Assembly: GCF_001704415.2 (NCBI RefSeq)
Contig: NC_030836.1
Coordinates: 28,804,001-28,868,000 of the forward strand
DNA: 64,000 bases
Origin: Capra hircus
Taxonomy: Eukaryota; Chordata; Mammalia; Artiodactyla; Bovidae
Direction of reading: 5' to 3'
Shown: in pieces, positions 20,531-31,609 of the stretch
Layout: each line of letters begins with the position of its first letter
Position numbering within the stretch: position 1 is the first letter of the stretch
Made by a program: the position numbers and the translations under genes
The notes under the pieces: model-generated
Told to the model about the DNA's origin: nothing
The model's database searches: none
Seen by the model: only the letters and a program-made list of their open reading frames with translations

Positions 20531-21229
20531 AAACAAAGCCGAGCTTCCAGGCTTGTCGTGTTACATGGTAACACACGTAAGCCCACTTGCTGCAAATGAA
20601 TGGGTTATGATGGCTGGAATGGGTGTGGGGGCCCTGCAGGAAGGGGCGCTAGCTGGGGCTGAGGCTGGGGAGTGTCCCTCCTGCTGCTGCGCCCTGCTGG
20701 GGCCCAGGGAGAAAGCGTCCCCTCCTGTAGACTTGAGCCCTCTCTGGGGCTAAAACTGACAGTAAGAGGCAGACAGCTGAGCTGATCAGGGAGTGACAGA
20801 ACATGAGTGGATATACAAATAGACAAGACGAACGATCCCCATTGTATACACAAGAGCCTTTGGTAACACTCAGCCAATTAGAAAACTAATCTAAACAGCC
20901 ACCGGCTTCCCGTCTCTTCAGAGCTCCTTCAAACAGCTGTTCAGTCTGCACTTGCTGCCGCTCCCAGCAAGCGCCCCGGGTCTGCTGTCTGGTCTGGTTC
21001 CCCACTTGAACCTCAAGGGCTCCTCAAGAGCAAAGGATCGGGTCTCCTCCACCCCTGGACTTCCTCCAGGGCCCCGCTTCCTGCCTGAGCAGTGCTCCTT
21101 CTCTGTCCTCACCTCTGAAGCCCTCGCCGGTGCCCCAGTCACAGAGACTGTCTAGTCCTGCCCAGGTTATAGTGACCTTCATCTGGGAGGCAGAGAAGAC
21201 GGCGTAGGAACAGAGCCTTTAAAGTCTGA
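20531..21229. other. No recognised element
   Basis: GC-rich unique DNA with a more AT-rich piece (20860-20905) carrying CCAATTAG and ACTAATCTAA homeodomain-like cores. Overlapping frames on both strands without domains. Confidence 0.4.
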
Positions 21230-21325
21230 CAAATGTGAGTTCAAAATCTCTTAGATCCCTTGCTACTGTGATCTCTCTGAGACTCTGTTATCTCACCCAG
21301 AGAGAAGGTAGCAAGCGTACCTCCT
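21230..21325 (+). repeat. MIR fragment
   Basis: 'aatgtgagttcaaaatctct', 'ctctgagactctgttatctc' and 'gtacctcctaaatag' are MIR-like. A Bov-tA is inserted at its right side. Confidence 0.5.
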
Positions 21326-21336
21326 AAATAGGGATT

Positions 21337-21554
21337 GGGCTCCCCTGGTGGCTCTGACAGTAAAGAATCTGCCTGCAATGCAGGAGACCAGGATTCGATC
21401 CCTGGGTCAGGAAAACCCCCTGGAGAAAGGAATGGCTACCCACTCCAGTATTCTTGCCTGGAGAATTCCATGAAGAGAGGAGCCTTGCGGGCTACGGTCC
21501 ATGAGGTCGCAAAGAGTCAGACATGACTGAGGGACTAACATTTTCAATTTTTTC
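21337..21554 (+). mobile_element. Bov-tA SINE
   Basis: GGGCTCCCCTGGTGGCTCTG head, 'aggattcgatccctgg' B box, 'caaagagtcagacatgactg' near the end and a T-rich TTTTCAATTTTTTC tail. AAATAGGGATT (21326-21336) and AAATAGTGATT (21555-21565) are an 11-bp target duplication with one mismatch. Confidence 0.95.
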
Positions 21555-21647
21555 AAATAGTGATTAAAAGCAAACATACAAAAGAACCTAGCACCCTACA
21601 AGTGCGTGTAAGTACACCGCACTTGCCATAACTCCTGGGATGATCAT

Positions 21648-22436
21648 TGTTAACTGAGTCTTCTGAAGGCAGGAAACAACCGGACTTGTGTGTCAGGCAG
21701 ACTCTCAGATGGTCGTGGGCAATCCACATGTCCTGGTATTCACATATCTGTGAAATCCCCTCCCTTGAGCCTGGCAGGACCTACTACGTGCTTCTAATCA
21801 ATAGAACATGGCGAAAGTGACATGACATCATTTCTATTATTACGCTACACAAAGTTGTGACTTGCTCTTGTTGTCGTTTAGTTGCTCGGTCATGTCTGAC
21901 TCTTTGCAACCCGATGGTCTGCTGCCCACCAGGCTCCTCTGTCCATGGGGTTTCACAGGCAAGAGTACTGGAGTGCGTTGCCATCCAGGGGACCCAAGGG
22001 ATCTTCCTGACCCAGGGAGTGAAACCTCATCTCCTGCATCCGCAGGCAGATTCCTTACCTTTGAGCCACCTGGGAGGCCCTACTTGTTCGCCTGCGCTAT
22101 CGTCTCTAGCTTGTGCTTGTGGCAAGGACTGAGAACAGCCTCTGTCTGAGGACACGTTGGCCACCGAGGCCCTCAACCCAACAATTCTTGATCAGCTAAA
22201 CTCTGCCCACTATCATCTGAGCCCAGAAGCAGATCCTTCCCCAGCGGAGCCTGCAGATGAGGCTCCAGCCCTGGTCAAAGCCTTGATCAACAGCCATATG
22301 AGATCCCCTGAAGCCGAGGGCCCGGCTAAGCTGTGCTGGACTTCTGGCCCACAGAACCCGTGAGAAAATAGACATGTATTGCTTTAAGTCACTGAGTTTT
22401 ATGGTAATTTGTTACACAGAAATAGATAACTAATAT
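21648..22436 (+). mobile_element. MLT1 (MaLR) LTR, interrupted by a Bov-tA
   Basis: Left part: 'gagtcttctgaaggcaggaa', 'cctcccttgagcctggcagg', 'ctaatcaatagaacatggcg'. Right part: 'gaagcagatccttccccagc', 'gagcctgcagatgaggctcc', 'ttaagtcactgagttttatg' and the terminal 'aatagataactaatatg'. This is the recognisable order of a solo MLT1 LTR. The 68-residue frame at 22157-22363 lies inside it and is not a gene. Confidence 0.85.
21867..22080 (-). mobile_element. Bov-tA SINE (reverse) inside the MLT1 LTR
   Basis: TTGTCGTTTAGTTGCTCGGT to GAGCCACCTGGGAGGCCC. Short flanks ACTTGCTC (21860) and ACTTGTTC (22082) look like an 8-bp target duplication with one transition. Confidence 0.93.
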
Positions 22437-22439
22437 GAT

Positions 22440-22515
22440 TTCTTGTATTTCTGGCACAGCACTTGGCATAGGGTAGCAGTTAAATGTGTGTTGAGTGGAT
22501 GGATGAATGAATGAC
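22440..22515 (+). repeat. L2 3' tail
   Basis: 'cacagcacttggcatagggt', 'aaatgtgtgttgagtggatg' and 'gatgaatgaatga' follow the L2 terminal consensus. Confidence 0.55.
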
Positions 22516-23542
22516 GGTGACAGGTAAACCCATCAGGGTCTGAGGAAGTCTAGGCAGGGTGACACCCCGAGAGTGGGCTCTTTCCCAGACCTTTTACCTG
22601 TCTTTCATCCCTTTCTCTCCCTCACCAATGACCCCAGGTTTCCCTTCCCTTCTCCAGTCCTCAAGACTTTTCTCTGCCTCTAGTTCCTGCTTTCAGTCAT
22701 TCTCTCTGAATTTTCATTTTCTTCTTTAAAAAACAAAAACAAGAAGCAATCCAGCTCTCTATAAAATATCTGACCCTGGTGAATTGAATAATTTCTGATG
22801 GAAAGCAGTCTTGTCCAGAAAGCCTCTTACCCACCCTGTTCAGGAATGTGGTTGCTGCAGATATTAAAACAGACCTGCAGGCGTCTGCAACGAGCGGGGA
22901 GCGCGTGCCAGGAATGAGATCAGCCTGCACAGCGGGGCTTTTTACCTATGAAAAGTGCTGCTGCTCTGGACTGGAGCACAACAGGGCCCTCCCTTTCCCG
23001 AGCCTTCCCCTTCGAGGTACCCCATAGTGCTCCCCTAGTTTAATCCCTGAGCCATAACTTCCCGCCCAGTGCTGGTACTCAAGGTCAGGAGGGCTGTGTC
23101 ATCAGGCCTGCTAGAGAGGATGCCAGGATGCCTTTGTCCAAGCGGCTCCAAGTGGCTTTGGCTGAAGCATGTGGCCTCGTGGCTGGCAGTAGTCACCACC
23201 CCCCCGCCCCCAATCCTGACTCCTTCCTCTTCTCATCTCCTGGCTTCCCTATTACCCTCCAGATAGTCAGAGGGACCTTGTTCAGGTAGAGAGATATCAG
23301 GCTTCATTCCTCTGCAAGAGGCACTTCTCAGGGAAGCCAGAACTCCTGAGGCAGAAACGGGAGACTAGAAACCCTCATCCTGAAGGCTCCTCACTTTATA
23401 GATGAGCTCCCACCCAGGCCTTGGGTTTTGCCCTAATTCTGCTCCTACAGCTGAATCTGGGTGAGCCCAAGATGAAGTAGAACCCTTGTCAATGATCAGA
23501 TTTCCTTTTTCTGCTGAGAAGCTCAGAGAACTAGGAGAACCC
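22516..23542. other. No recognised element
   Basis: About 1 kb of unique sequence with a short A-rich patch near 22726-22744 and a C-rich patch near 23197-23212. No gene signal recognised. Confidence 0.45.
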
Positions 23543-23550
23543 TAACTCTA

Positions 23551-23768
23551 TTTTTTTGTTGTTCTTGTTTAGTCGCTAAGTTGTGTCTGACTCTTTGGGA
23601 CCCTAAGGACTTGCAGCCCACCAGGCTCCTCTGTCCACGGGTTTTCCCAGGCAAGAATACTGGAGTGGGTAGCCATTTCCTTCTCCAGGGGATCTTCCAG
23701 ACCCAGGGATCGAACCTGAATCTCCTGCATTGACAGGTGAATTCTTTACTGCTGAGCCATCAGGGAAG
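23551..23768 (-). mobile_element. Bov-tA SINE (reverse)
   Basis: Begins with the T-rich tail TTTTTTTGTTGTTCTTG, continues 'tagtcgctaagttgtgtctg', and ends at GAGCCATCAGGGAAG. TAACTCTA occurs on both sides (23543-23550 and 23769-23776) as an 8-bp target duplication. Confidence 0.95.
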
Positions 23769-23824
23769 TAACTCTAACTATTCCAGTCTTCAAACTCAAC
23801 AGCCTTACCCATGACAATCCTGAT

Positions 23825-24050
23825 AATCATAATAATGGCTAAATCATTTGCCTAAATGATTCCTGTACACAAATTACCTTCACATGTGCTATTTCTTACA
23901 AGAATCCTACGGTATATGTTGGCCCCATTTTATAGGTGGCTCAGAAAGACTGCCACATTTTCCCTGTTACACAGGGGACAAGACTAGGAATCTAAACCCC
24001 AGTCTGTCGACTCAGAGCTGTTTGTTCTTCCCACTGCTTATACTGCCCCT
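23825..24050 (-). repeat. MIR (reverse), long
   Basis: Near-complete reverse MIR: 'gtgctatttcttacaagaat', 'ggccccattttataggtggc', 'ttacacaggggacaagacta' and 'ctcagagctgtttgttcttc'. Confidence 0.7.
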
Positions 24051-24194
24051 CTATCTGTAATGCTCATTAGCCTCTAATGTTGCACCTCATTTGTACACTG
24101 ATCAGTTTATGTTGAAATGGACCCACTGTATTGCCCAATTCCTGCCCCTTTCACCTTAATCTTGGCCACTGCCAGCCCCTGGAGAGCTGGATGG

Positions 24195-24320
24195 AGTGTC
24201 TTCATCCAAAAGAGCAATGGCCTGACCCCTGGCCTTCAAATTCTGCCTCTGGCACAAACAAGGGACATGACTCTGAGTGGATTGCCTCACTTTTCTAGGT
24301 ACTGTAATGTGGAAGTCTCA
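24195..24320 (+). repeat. MIR (forward)
   Basis: 'gagcaatggcctgacccctg', 'ccttcaaattctgcctctgg', 'gggacatgactctgagtgg' and 'cctcacttttctaggtactg' are MIR-like. Confidence 0.5.
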
Positions 24321-24974
24321 AATAGTCTGCTCTTTGAGGCCCTTTTTCACTCTGATTCTTTCGCTCAGAAACTGTCTGGTTCCTTGACTCAGTTTCTGTT
24401 TGGCCTCCCTCTTGGGGAGGGACGGTTTCCCAAGTCCTTGGGAAAATGACTCAGCCTGTTGCCATCTGGAGCTTGGGCTGGGAGAGGGGAGGACTTAGCC
24501 AGCTATTCCAAAGATGATATGAGGACACTGTTCCCCCCACTCCACCCAAAAGAGTCCCTCTACCTCCCTTTCTCCAACCTTCCACGACATCAACGTGATG
24601 TCTTTTAGTTTAGAATACAAGCTCTTTAAGGCCTTTGCCATTGTCATTGACCAGCCCAACCTGGGTACCACACCAGTCAGCCTGGCACGCCACTGATCTC
24701 ACCAGATGTCTGTGAGCTTGGGCTGAAGGTTATCCAGAGTCCCCATACTTGGGGAGCCCTGGGGGCCCTGCAGCTGCTCCCAGCTGTACAGCTGAACAAT
24801 GCAGTGTCTGTCAGGTCTCCCACTGAGCTTCTTTTAGGGAGTGTTAGGGTTGCAGCGCTAACTGGAGGCATCTCAGCTGCTTCCTGCCCCTTGAGTCCCT
24901 GCACAAATTCCTAAGCAAAGATGACAGTCCATCCAGCTCTGTATCTGATCACAACCCCAGGAGCTGGGGATGGG
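24321..24974. other. Unique DNA with a MARE half plus GTTGCCAT
   Basis: TGACTCAGC (24447-24455) is followed by GTTGCCAT (24458-24465), echoing the composite at 2584-2607. A weak L2-like piece ('agaatacaagctctttaagg') lies near 24612. No coding signal. Confidence 0.35.
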
Positions 24975-27900
24975 TCACCAAAGAATTTCCCCATCAACTC
25001 AAAGCAAAGAGACAAACTTTCTAGCCTGGATAGATGTCCAAGGATAAAATGCACCTGGGTCTCTGCTTCCAGGAACAGAGGTAGCAACATAGCTAGATTT
25101 TCAGAAATCTTTGGACAATGTTGTGGCCTCTACAACATTAAGAGAAACCCAAGTATCGGTAGGTGTTGTGAGAGGCATCAGAGGGCAGACACACAAACCA
25201 TAATCACAGAAAAACTAGTCAATCTAATCACATGGACCACAGCCTTGTCTAACTCAATGAAACTAAGCCATGCTGTGTGGGGCCACCCAAGATGCATGGG
25301 TCATGGTGGAGAGGTCTGGCAGAATGTGGTCCACTGGAGAAGGGAATGGCAAACCACTTCAGTATTCTTGCCTTGAGAACCCCATGAACAGTATGAAAAG
25401 GCAAAATGATAGGATACTGAAAGAGGAACTCCTCAGGTCGGTAGGTGTCCAATATGCTACTGGAGATCAGTGGAGAAATAACTCCAGAAAGAATGAAGGG
25501 GTGGAGCCAAAGCAAACACAATACCCAGTTGTGGGTGTGATTGGTGATAGAAGCAAGGTCCGATGCTGTAAAGAGCAATGTTGCATAGGAACCTGGAATG
25601 TTAGGTCCATGAATCAAGGCAAATTCGAAGTGGTTCAAACAGGAGATGGCAAGAGTGAACGTCAACATTCTAGGAATCAGCAAACTAAAATGGACTGGAA
25701 TGGGTGAATTTAACTCAGATGACCATTATATCTACTACTGTGGGCAGGATCCCTTAGGAGAAATGGAGTAGCCATCATGGTCAACAAAAGAGTCTGAAAT
25801 GCAGTACTTGGATGCAATCTCAAAAATGACAGAATGATCTCTGTTCGTTTCCAAGGCAAACCATTCAATATCACAGTTATCCAAGTCTATGCCCCAATCA
25901 GTAACGCTAAAGAAGCTGAAGTTGAACGGTTCTATGAAGACCTACAAGACTTTTAGAACTAACACCCAAAAAAGATGTCTTTTTCATTATAAGGGACTGG
26001 AATGCAAAAGTAGGAAGTCAAGAAACACCTGGAGTAACAGGCAAATTTGGCCTTGGAATGCGGAATGAAGCAGGGCAAAGACTAATAGAGTTTTGCCAAG
26101 AGAACACACTGGTCATAGAAAACACCCTCTTCCAACAACACAAGAGAAGACTCTACATAGGGACATCTCCAGATGGTCAACACTGAAATCAGATTATATT
26201 CTTTGCAGCCAAAGATGGAGAAGCTCTATGCAGTCAGCAAAAACAAGACCAGGAGCTGACTGTGGCTCAGATCATGAACTCCTTATTACCAAACTCAGAC
26301 TTAAATTGAAGAAAGTAGGGAAAACCACTAGCTATGCAAGTATGACCTAAATCAAATTCCTTATGATTATACAGTGGAAGTGAGAAATAGATTTAAGGGA
26401 CTAGATCTGATAGATAGAGTGCCTGGTGAACTATGGACAGAGGTTCGTGATATTGTACAGGAGACAGGGATCAAGACCATCCCCATGGAAAAGAAATACA
26501 AAAAAGCAAAATGGCTGTCTGGGGAGGCCTTACAAATAGCTGTGGAAAGAAGAGAAGTGAAAAGCAAAGGAGAAAAGGAAAGATATAAGCATCTGAATGC
26601 AGAGTTCCAAAGAATAGCAAGGAGAGATAAGAAAGCCTTTCTCAGCAATCAATGGAAAGAAATAGAGGAAAACAACAGAATGGGAAAGACTAGAGATCTC
26701 TTCAAGAAAATTAGAGTTACCAAGGGAACATTTCATGCAAAGATGGGCTCAATAAAGGACAGAAATGGTATGGACCTAACAGAAGCAGAAGATATTAAGA
26801 AGAGGTGGCAAGAATATACGGAAGAACTGTACAAAAAAGATCTCCACGACCCAGATAATCATGATGATGCGATCACTAATCTAGAGCCAGACATCCTGGA
26901 ATGTGAAGTCAAGTGGGCCTTAGAAAGCATCACTACGAACAAAGCTAGTGGAGGTGATGGAATTCCAGTGGAGCTGTTTCAAATCCTGGAAGATGATGCT
27001 GTGAAAGTGCTGCACTCAATATGCCAGCAAATTTGGAAAACTCAGCAGTGGCCACAGGACTGGAAAAGGTCAGTTTTCATTCCAATCCCAAAGAAAGGCA
27101 ATGCCAAAGAGTGCTCAAGCTACCGCACAATTGCACTCATCTCACATGCTAGTAAAGTAATGCTTAAAATTCTCCAAGCCAGGCTTCAAAGGCAGAGGAA
27201 CCAGAGATCAAATTGCCAACATCCGCTGTATCATCGAAAAAGCAAGAGAGTTCCAGAAAAACATCTATTTCTGCTTCATTGACTATGCCAAAGCCTTTGA
27301 CTGTGTGCATCACAATAAACTGTGGAAAATTCTGAAAGAGATGAGAATACCAGACCACCTGACCTGCCTCTTGAGAAACCTGTATGCAGGTCAGGAAGCA
27401 ACAGTTAGAACTGGACATGGAACAACAGACTGGTTCCAAATAGGAAAAGGAGTACATCAAGGCTGTATATTGTCACCCTGCTTATTTAACTTCTGTATAA
27501 AGTACATCATGAGAAACTCTGAGCTGGAAGAAGAGCAAGCTGGAATCAAGATTGCTGGGAAAAATATCAATAACCTCCATATGCAGGTGACACACCCTAA
27601 TGGCAGAGAGTGAAGAGGAACTAAAAAGCCTCTTGATGAAAGTGAAAGAGGAGAGTGAAAAAGTTGGCTTAAAGCTCCACATTCAGAAAACGAAGATCAT
27701 GGCATCTGGTCCCATCACTTCATGGCAGATAGGTGGGGAAACAGTGGAAACAGTGGCTGACTTTTTTTTTCTGGGCTCCAAAATCACTGCAGATGGTGAT
27801 TGCAGCCATGAAATTAAAAGATGCTTACTCCTTGGAAGGAAAGTTATGACCAACCTAGATAGCATATTCAAAAGCAGAGACATTACTTTGCCAACAAAGG

Positions 27901-28352
27901 TCTGTCTAGTCACGGCTATGGTTTTTCCTGTGGTCATGTATGGATGTGAGAGTTGGACTGTGAAGAAAGCTGAGTGCTGGAGAATTGATGCTTTTGAAGT
28001 GTAGTGTTGGAGAAGACTCTTGAGAGTCCCTTGGACTGCAAGGACATCCAACCAGTCCATTCTGAAGGAGATCAGCCCTGGGATTTCTTTGGAAGGATTG
28101 ATGCTAAAGCTGAAACTCCAGGACTTTGGCCACCTCATGTGAAGAGTTGACTCATTGGAAAAGACCCTGATGCTGGGAGGGATTGGTGGCAAGAGGAGAA
28201 GGGGATGACAGAGGATGAGATGGCTGGATGGCATCACCAACTTGATGGACATGAGTTTGAGTGAACTCCAGGAGTTGGTGATGGACAGGGAGGCCCGGCG
28301 TGCTGCAATTCATGGGGTTCCAAAGAGTCGGGCTTGACTGAGTGACTGAACT
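24975..28352 (+). mobile_element. BovB (RTE-type) LINE, nearly full length, inactive
   Basis: BovB is a non-LTR retrotransposon encoding an apurinic-type endonuclease (EN) and a reverse transcriptase (RT). About 3.4 kb is present in order: a 5' untranslated part, an EN region opening with GTWNV (25588-25602), a QVYAP segment near 25877, SDHE (26267-26278), the RT core, and the BovB 3' end finishing GACTGAACT at 28352. Frameshifts, stops, a deletion near 27188 and a damaged catalytic box make it non-autonomous. The right edge is clear; the left edge is estimated to within about 50 bases. Confidence 0.93.
25564..28004 (+). pseudogene. Decayed BovB EN-RT reading frame
   Basis: Frame remnants of one EN-RT polyprotein. 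EN: GTWNV at 25588, then frame loss by about 25700 and a stop near 25950. The EN end (SDHE at 26267) is in a different frame from the longest RT piece (26374-27282, about 300 residues, with an 'IPIPKKG' motif and the 'SSYRTIALIS' segment). A deletion of roughly 50 bases near 27188 shifts the frame again. RT motif A, FIDYAKAFD (27275-27301), is intact. The catalytic YADD box reads YAGD (27580-27591) between two single-base deletions, so the first catalytic aspartate is lost. The C-terminal part continues at 27600-28004 to a stop. Confidence 0.9.
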
Positions 28353-28597
28353 GTGGCCTCCTAGGTCACACTTTCAGAATTTAATTGCTCTGACAACTGT
28401 TCTCCCCACAGTCAAACCACTCACACAAACTACTTGTGGTACTCATACTAATTCAACCCTCCACTTCAGCAAAATGTAGCCTGCTGCATGTCTCCCCAAC
28501 TCAGCTGTGCCCCTCCATTACCAAGCCTGGCAAATGCTGTCACTCAAGAGCAAATATCCACCTGCTTCCATGCGAAATGCCAGGCCAGATGACTCAA
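28353..28597. other. Spacer between two BovB copies
   Basis: About 245 bases of unique, C/T-rich sequence; no element recognised. Confidence 0.5.
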
Positions 28598-29405
28598 AAG
28601 CTGGAATCAAGACTGTCTGAGGGAGAAATATCAACAACCTCAGATATGCAAATGATACTCTTCTAATGGCAGAAAGGGAAGAGGAACTAAAGAGCGTCTT
28701 GATAAAGGTGAAAGAGAAGAGTGAAAAAGCTAGCTTAAAACTCAACATTCGAAAAATGAAGATCATGGCATCCAGTCCCATCACTTTATACAAATAGATG
28801 AGGGAAGAATGGAAACAGTGGCAGATTTTATTTTGGGGGCTCCAAAATCACTGCTGATGGTGACTGCAGCCATAAAATTAAAAGACACTTGCTCCTTGGA
28901 AGAAAAGCGATGACAAACCTAGACAGCAGATTAAAAAACGTGGACATCATTTTGCCAGCAAAGGTCTGTGTAGTCAAAGCTATGGTTTTTCCAGTAGTCA
29001 TGTATGGTTGTAAGAGTTGGACCATGAAGAAGGCTAAGCATGGAAGCACTGATGCTTTTGACCTGCGGTGTTGGAGAAGACTCTTGAGAGTCCCTTGGAC
29101 AGAAAGGAAATCAAATTAGTCAATCATAAAGGAAATCAGTCCTGAATATTCATTGGAAGGACTGATGCTGAAGCTGAAGCTTCAATACTTTGGCCACCTG
29201 ATGGGAAGAGCCGACTCACTGGAAAACACTCTGATGCTGGGAAAGATCGTGGGCAGGAGGAAAAGGGGACGACAGAGGATGAAATGGTTGGATGCCATCA
29301 CCAACTCAACTCCAGCAGATAGTGAAGGACAGGGAAGCCTGGTATGCTGCAGTCCATGGGGTCTCAAAGAGTCAGACATGACTTATGGACTGAACAGCAG
29401 CAACT
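28598..29405 (+). mobile_element. Older BovB LINE fragment (3' part)
   Basis: Starts in the RT region just before the catalytic box, which reads YAND (28645-28656), and continues through the C-terminal part ('atggttttccagtagtcat' type sequence near 28982) to 'gtcagacatgacttatggac'. It is clearly more diverged than its neighbour and lacks the ACTGAACTGAA end. Both copies face the same way. Confidence 0.92.
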
Positions 29406-30468
29406 CATTTCCGTAGCTACCTTAGTCTTTTGGGCTTCAGGTCTTAAGACTTGAGACCTGAGTTTGCAAGACTTATCTCCTCCCCAAAACTGCTGTGAGT
29501 GATCCCAGCAGACTCAAGCTGGTCTGGTCATTCCCATGGTCCTTTCTCTGTCACTTCCTCGATGCTAAGGGCTTAGTTGATCATTTTTGCTGAGGCACTG
29601 ACCTTTGCATTATCTTTTCTCAGTTTTGCTTTTATGTTCATGTCAGTGTCTGTTCCCCACACGCCGTAAACCGGGAGCACCTCCAGCATGCAGGCCAGTT
29701 CTCCTCCTTCCCCTCAACTGCTGTCAGTGTTTGCCTTTCTGATTATTGACTCTCGGCAAGTTCCACCTGGGAGCTACCCGCTGATTGCAGTTCCAGCTCA
29801 CTTTCTGTTGGGCTGGGGCCTGGAAATGTGATAAGGTTTTGGCTGGCTGTCAAGGGACTGGCTGGTCCCTAAGGCCAATTTGGGGGAGATGAAGGGGAAA
29901 ATGACTCCCACGATATAGTGTTTCAGGTGGAAATGAAGGCCCTCCAGCACCCCACCCACTCTAACCCTCCTCCTTACACCAGGCATTCTGGCCTGCCAAG
30001 ACAGCAGTGCTCGTACGACACCCAGAGGGAGCATTACTTAGGGCAGCTGGCCCCAGGGATGTGTGGAAGGGAAGAGACCAGGCAGGGAACATACAGAGGA
30101 TTAGGGGAGGTAAGACCCAAGCCAGGTGCCCAGCTCCACCCTCTACTGCCTCCAAGAACAGTCTGGTTTCTTTAGGGCTTGTCGTTGAGTCTTAATGAAA
30201 AACAAGTTGGAGCAGAGATGGGGGTGGGGTTTGCAGAGCCCAGTTTATAGGCACTCGCGTATTCTCAGAGGCTCCCTCCTCACACATTCCTCTGCATTTT
30301 TCCTTTTATTAATGTGGCATCTTTCCCAGGCCACTTTATGGAACCATGTATGTTTTTACTTATGCCCTGATTGGGTCTGATCATGTCTCTCCCTCTGACG
30401 ACCCCTTAGATCTTGTTCAAGGCCTCCCCACAGCCCCTGCAAGGACATGCCAGTCACCATGGGGTCTT
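29406..30468. other. No recognised element
   Basis: About 1 kb unique sequence. A TGTGATAAGG GATA-type core lies at 29827-29836 with no wider cluster. Short overlapping frames only. Confidence 0.45.
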
Positions 30469-30668
30469 GGGGCTTCCCTTGTGGCTCAGCTGGTAAAGAA
30501 TCCGCCTGCAATGTGGGAGACCTGAGTTCAATCCCTGGGTTGGGAAGATCCCTGGAGAAGGGAAAGGTTACCCACTCCAGTGTTCTGGCCTGAAGAATTC
30601 CATGGACTATATAGTCCATGGTTTGCAAAGAATCAGACACGACTGAGCGACTTTCACTTCTTCACTTC
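30469..30668 (+). mobile_element. Bov-tA SINE
   Basis: GGGGCTTCCCTTGTGGCTCA head, 'gagttcaatccctggg' B box, and a CTTTCACTTCTTCACTT tail. Its 3' third contains a perfect 22-bp palindrome (30600-30621) centred on TATA. Confidence 0.95.
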
Positions 30669-31061
30669 ATGGGATCCCGGGCTCCATCAAACCCCAAGGG
30701 CTCCTTTGTGTTTTTGATGACACCAGGTACTTCAGTGAAGGAGGGTCACACCTCAGTTGGACCTGAAATAATACAGCCCACTTTGATGACTCACCCAAAT
30801 CTGAAATGACTTCTGGCTCTTGCCCGAAAGATTGAAGCTTCCCCAGACGATGAAGATGAAGATTTCCCAAGGAATATGCTATAATCCCCAAAGGCCATTG
30901 CTGGAGAGCAGCTCTGATAACCATCAGCTTTCTAAGGACCTGCTTTCAAAGTGTGGCCTGCATTTCTGAGTAGTCAGACTTTGGCAAGTTTATTTTTCAA
31001 AAAGACACTTGTTAGTTTCAGGAACTCTCCTCTGCGCCTTTCCTTCTTTAGACTATCAGTT
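30669..31061. other. No recognised element
   Basis: Unique sequence between two forward Bov-tA copies; no gene signal. Confidence 0.4.
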
Positions 31062-31260
31062 GGGCTGCCCTTGTGGCTCAGTTGATAAAGAATCTGCCTG
31101 CAATGCAAGAGACCTGGGTTCAATCCCTGGCTTGGGAAGATCCCCTGGTGAAGGGAAAGGCTACCTACTCCAGTATTCTGGCCTGGAGAATTCCATGGAC
31201 TATAGTCCATGGGGTTGCAAAGAGTTGGACACAACTGAGCGACTTTCACTTTCACTTTCC
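31062..31260 (+). mobile_element. Bov-tA SINE
   Basis: GGGCTGCCCTTGTGGCTCAG head, 'gggttcaatccctggc' B box, 'atggactatagtccatgggg' and a CTTTCACTTTCACTTT tail. Same subfamily features as the copy at 30469. Forms an inverted pair with the next element. Confidence 0.95.
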
Positions 31261-31333
31261 AAGAGGACCAAGACCACAGTCTGAAGTTGACTGATACTCA
31301 TCGAGCTCCGTTTCATCCCTGTTTCCCCATGTA

Positions 31334-31535
31334 TGTTAGTCGCTTAGTCCTGCCCGACTGTTTGTGATCCCACGAACTGTAGCCCACCAGGCTCCTCTGT
31401 CTGTGGGATTCTCCAGGCAAGAATACTGGAGCAGGTTGCCACTCCCTTCTCCAGGGATCTTCCTGACCCAGTGATTGAACCTGGGTCTTCTGCATTACAG
31501 GCAGATTCTTTACCATCTGAGCTATAGGGAAGTCC
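31334..31535 (-). mobile_element. Bov-tA SINE (reverse)
   Basis: GTTAGTCGCTTAGTCCTGCC to GAGCTATAGGGAAGTCC. Lies 73 bases downstream of the forward copy, tail facing tail, so transcripts across both could fold into a long hairpin. Confidence 0.95.
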
Positions 31536-31609
31536 CATAGTGGTCCCCTAGTATCTGGAAGACATTCTATTTTAGAGACATGAAGCAGCAGGCCAGGTGG
31601 CATGCCCAC

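Noticed and set aside
20670..20705. CTCF site at GCGCCCTGCTGGGG
   Set aside because: The core is shifted by one base relative to the motif and lacks the invariant spacing.
22157..22363. 68-residue frame with even, protein-like composition
   Set aside because: It lies entirely inside an MLT1 LTR whose order is recognisable on both sides.
26374..27282. 302-residue open frame as a host gene
   Set aside because: It is the RT part of a BovB LINE; flanking EN and C-terminal parts continue in other frames, and the BovB 3' end follows.
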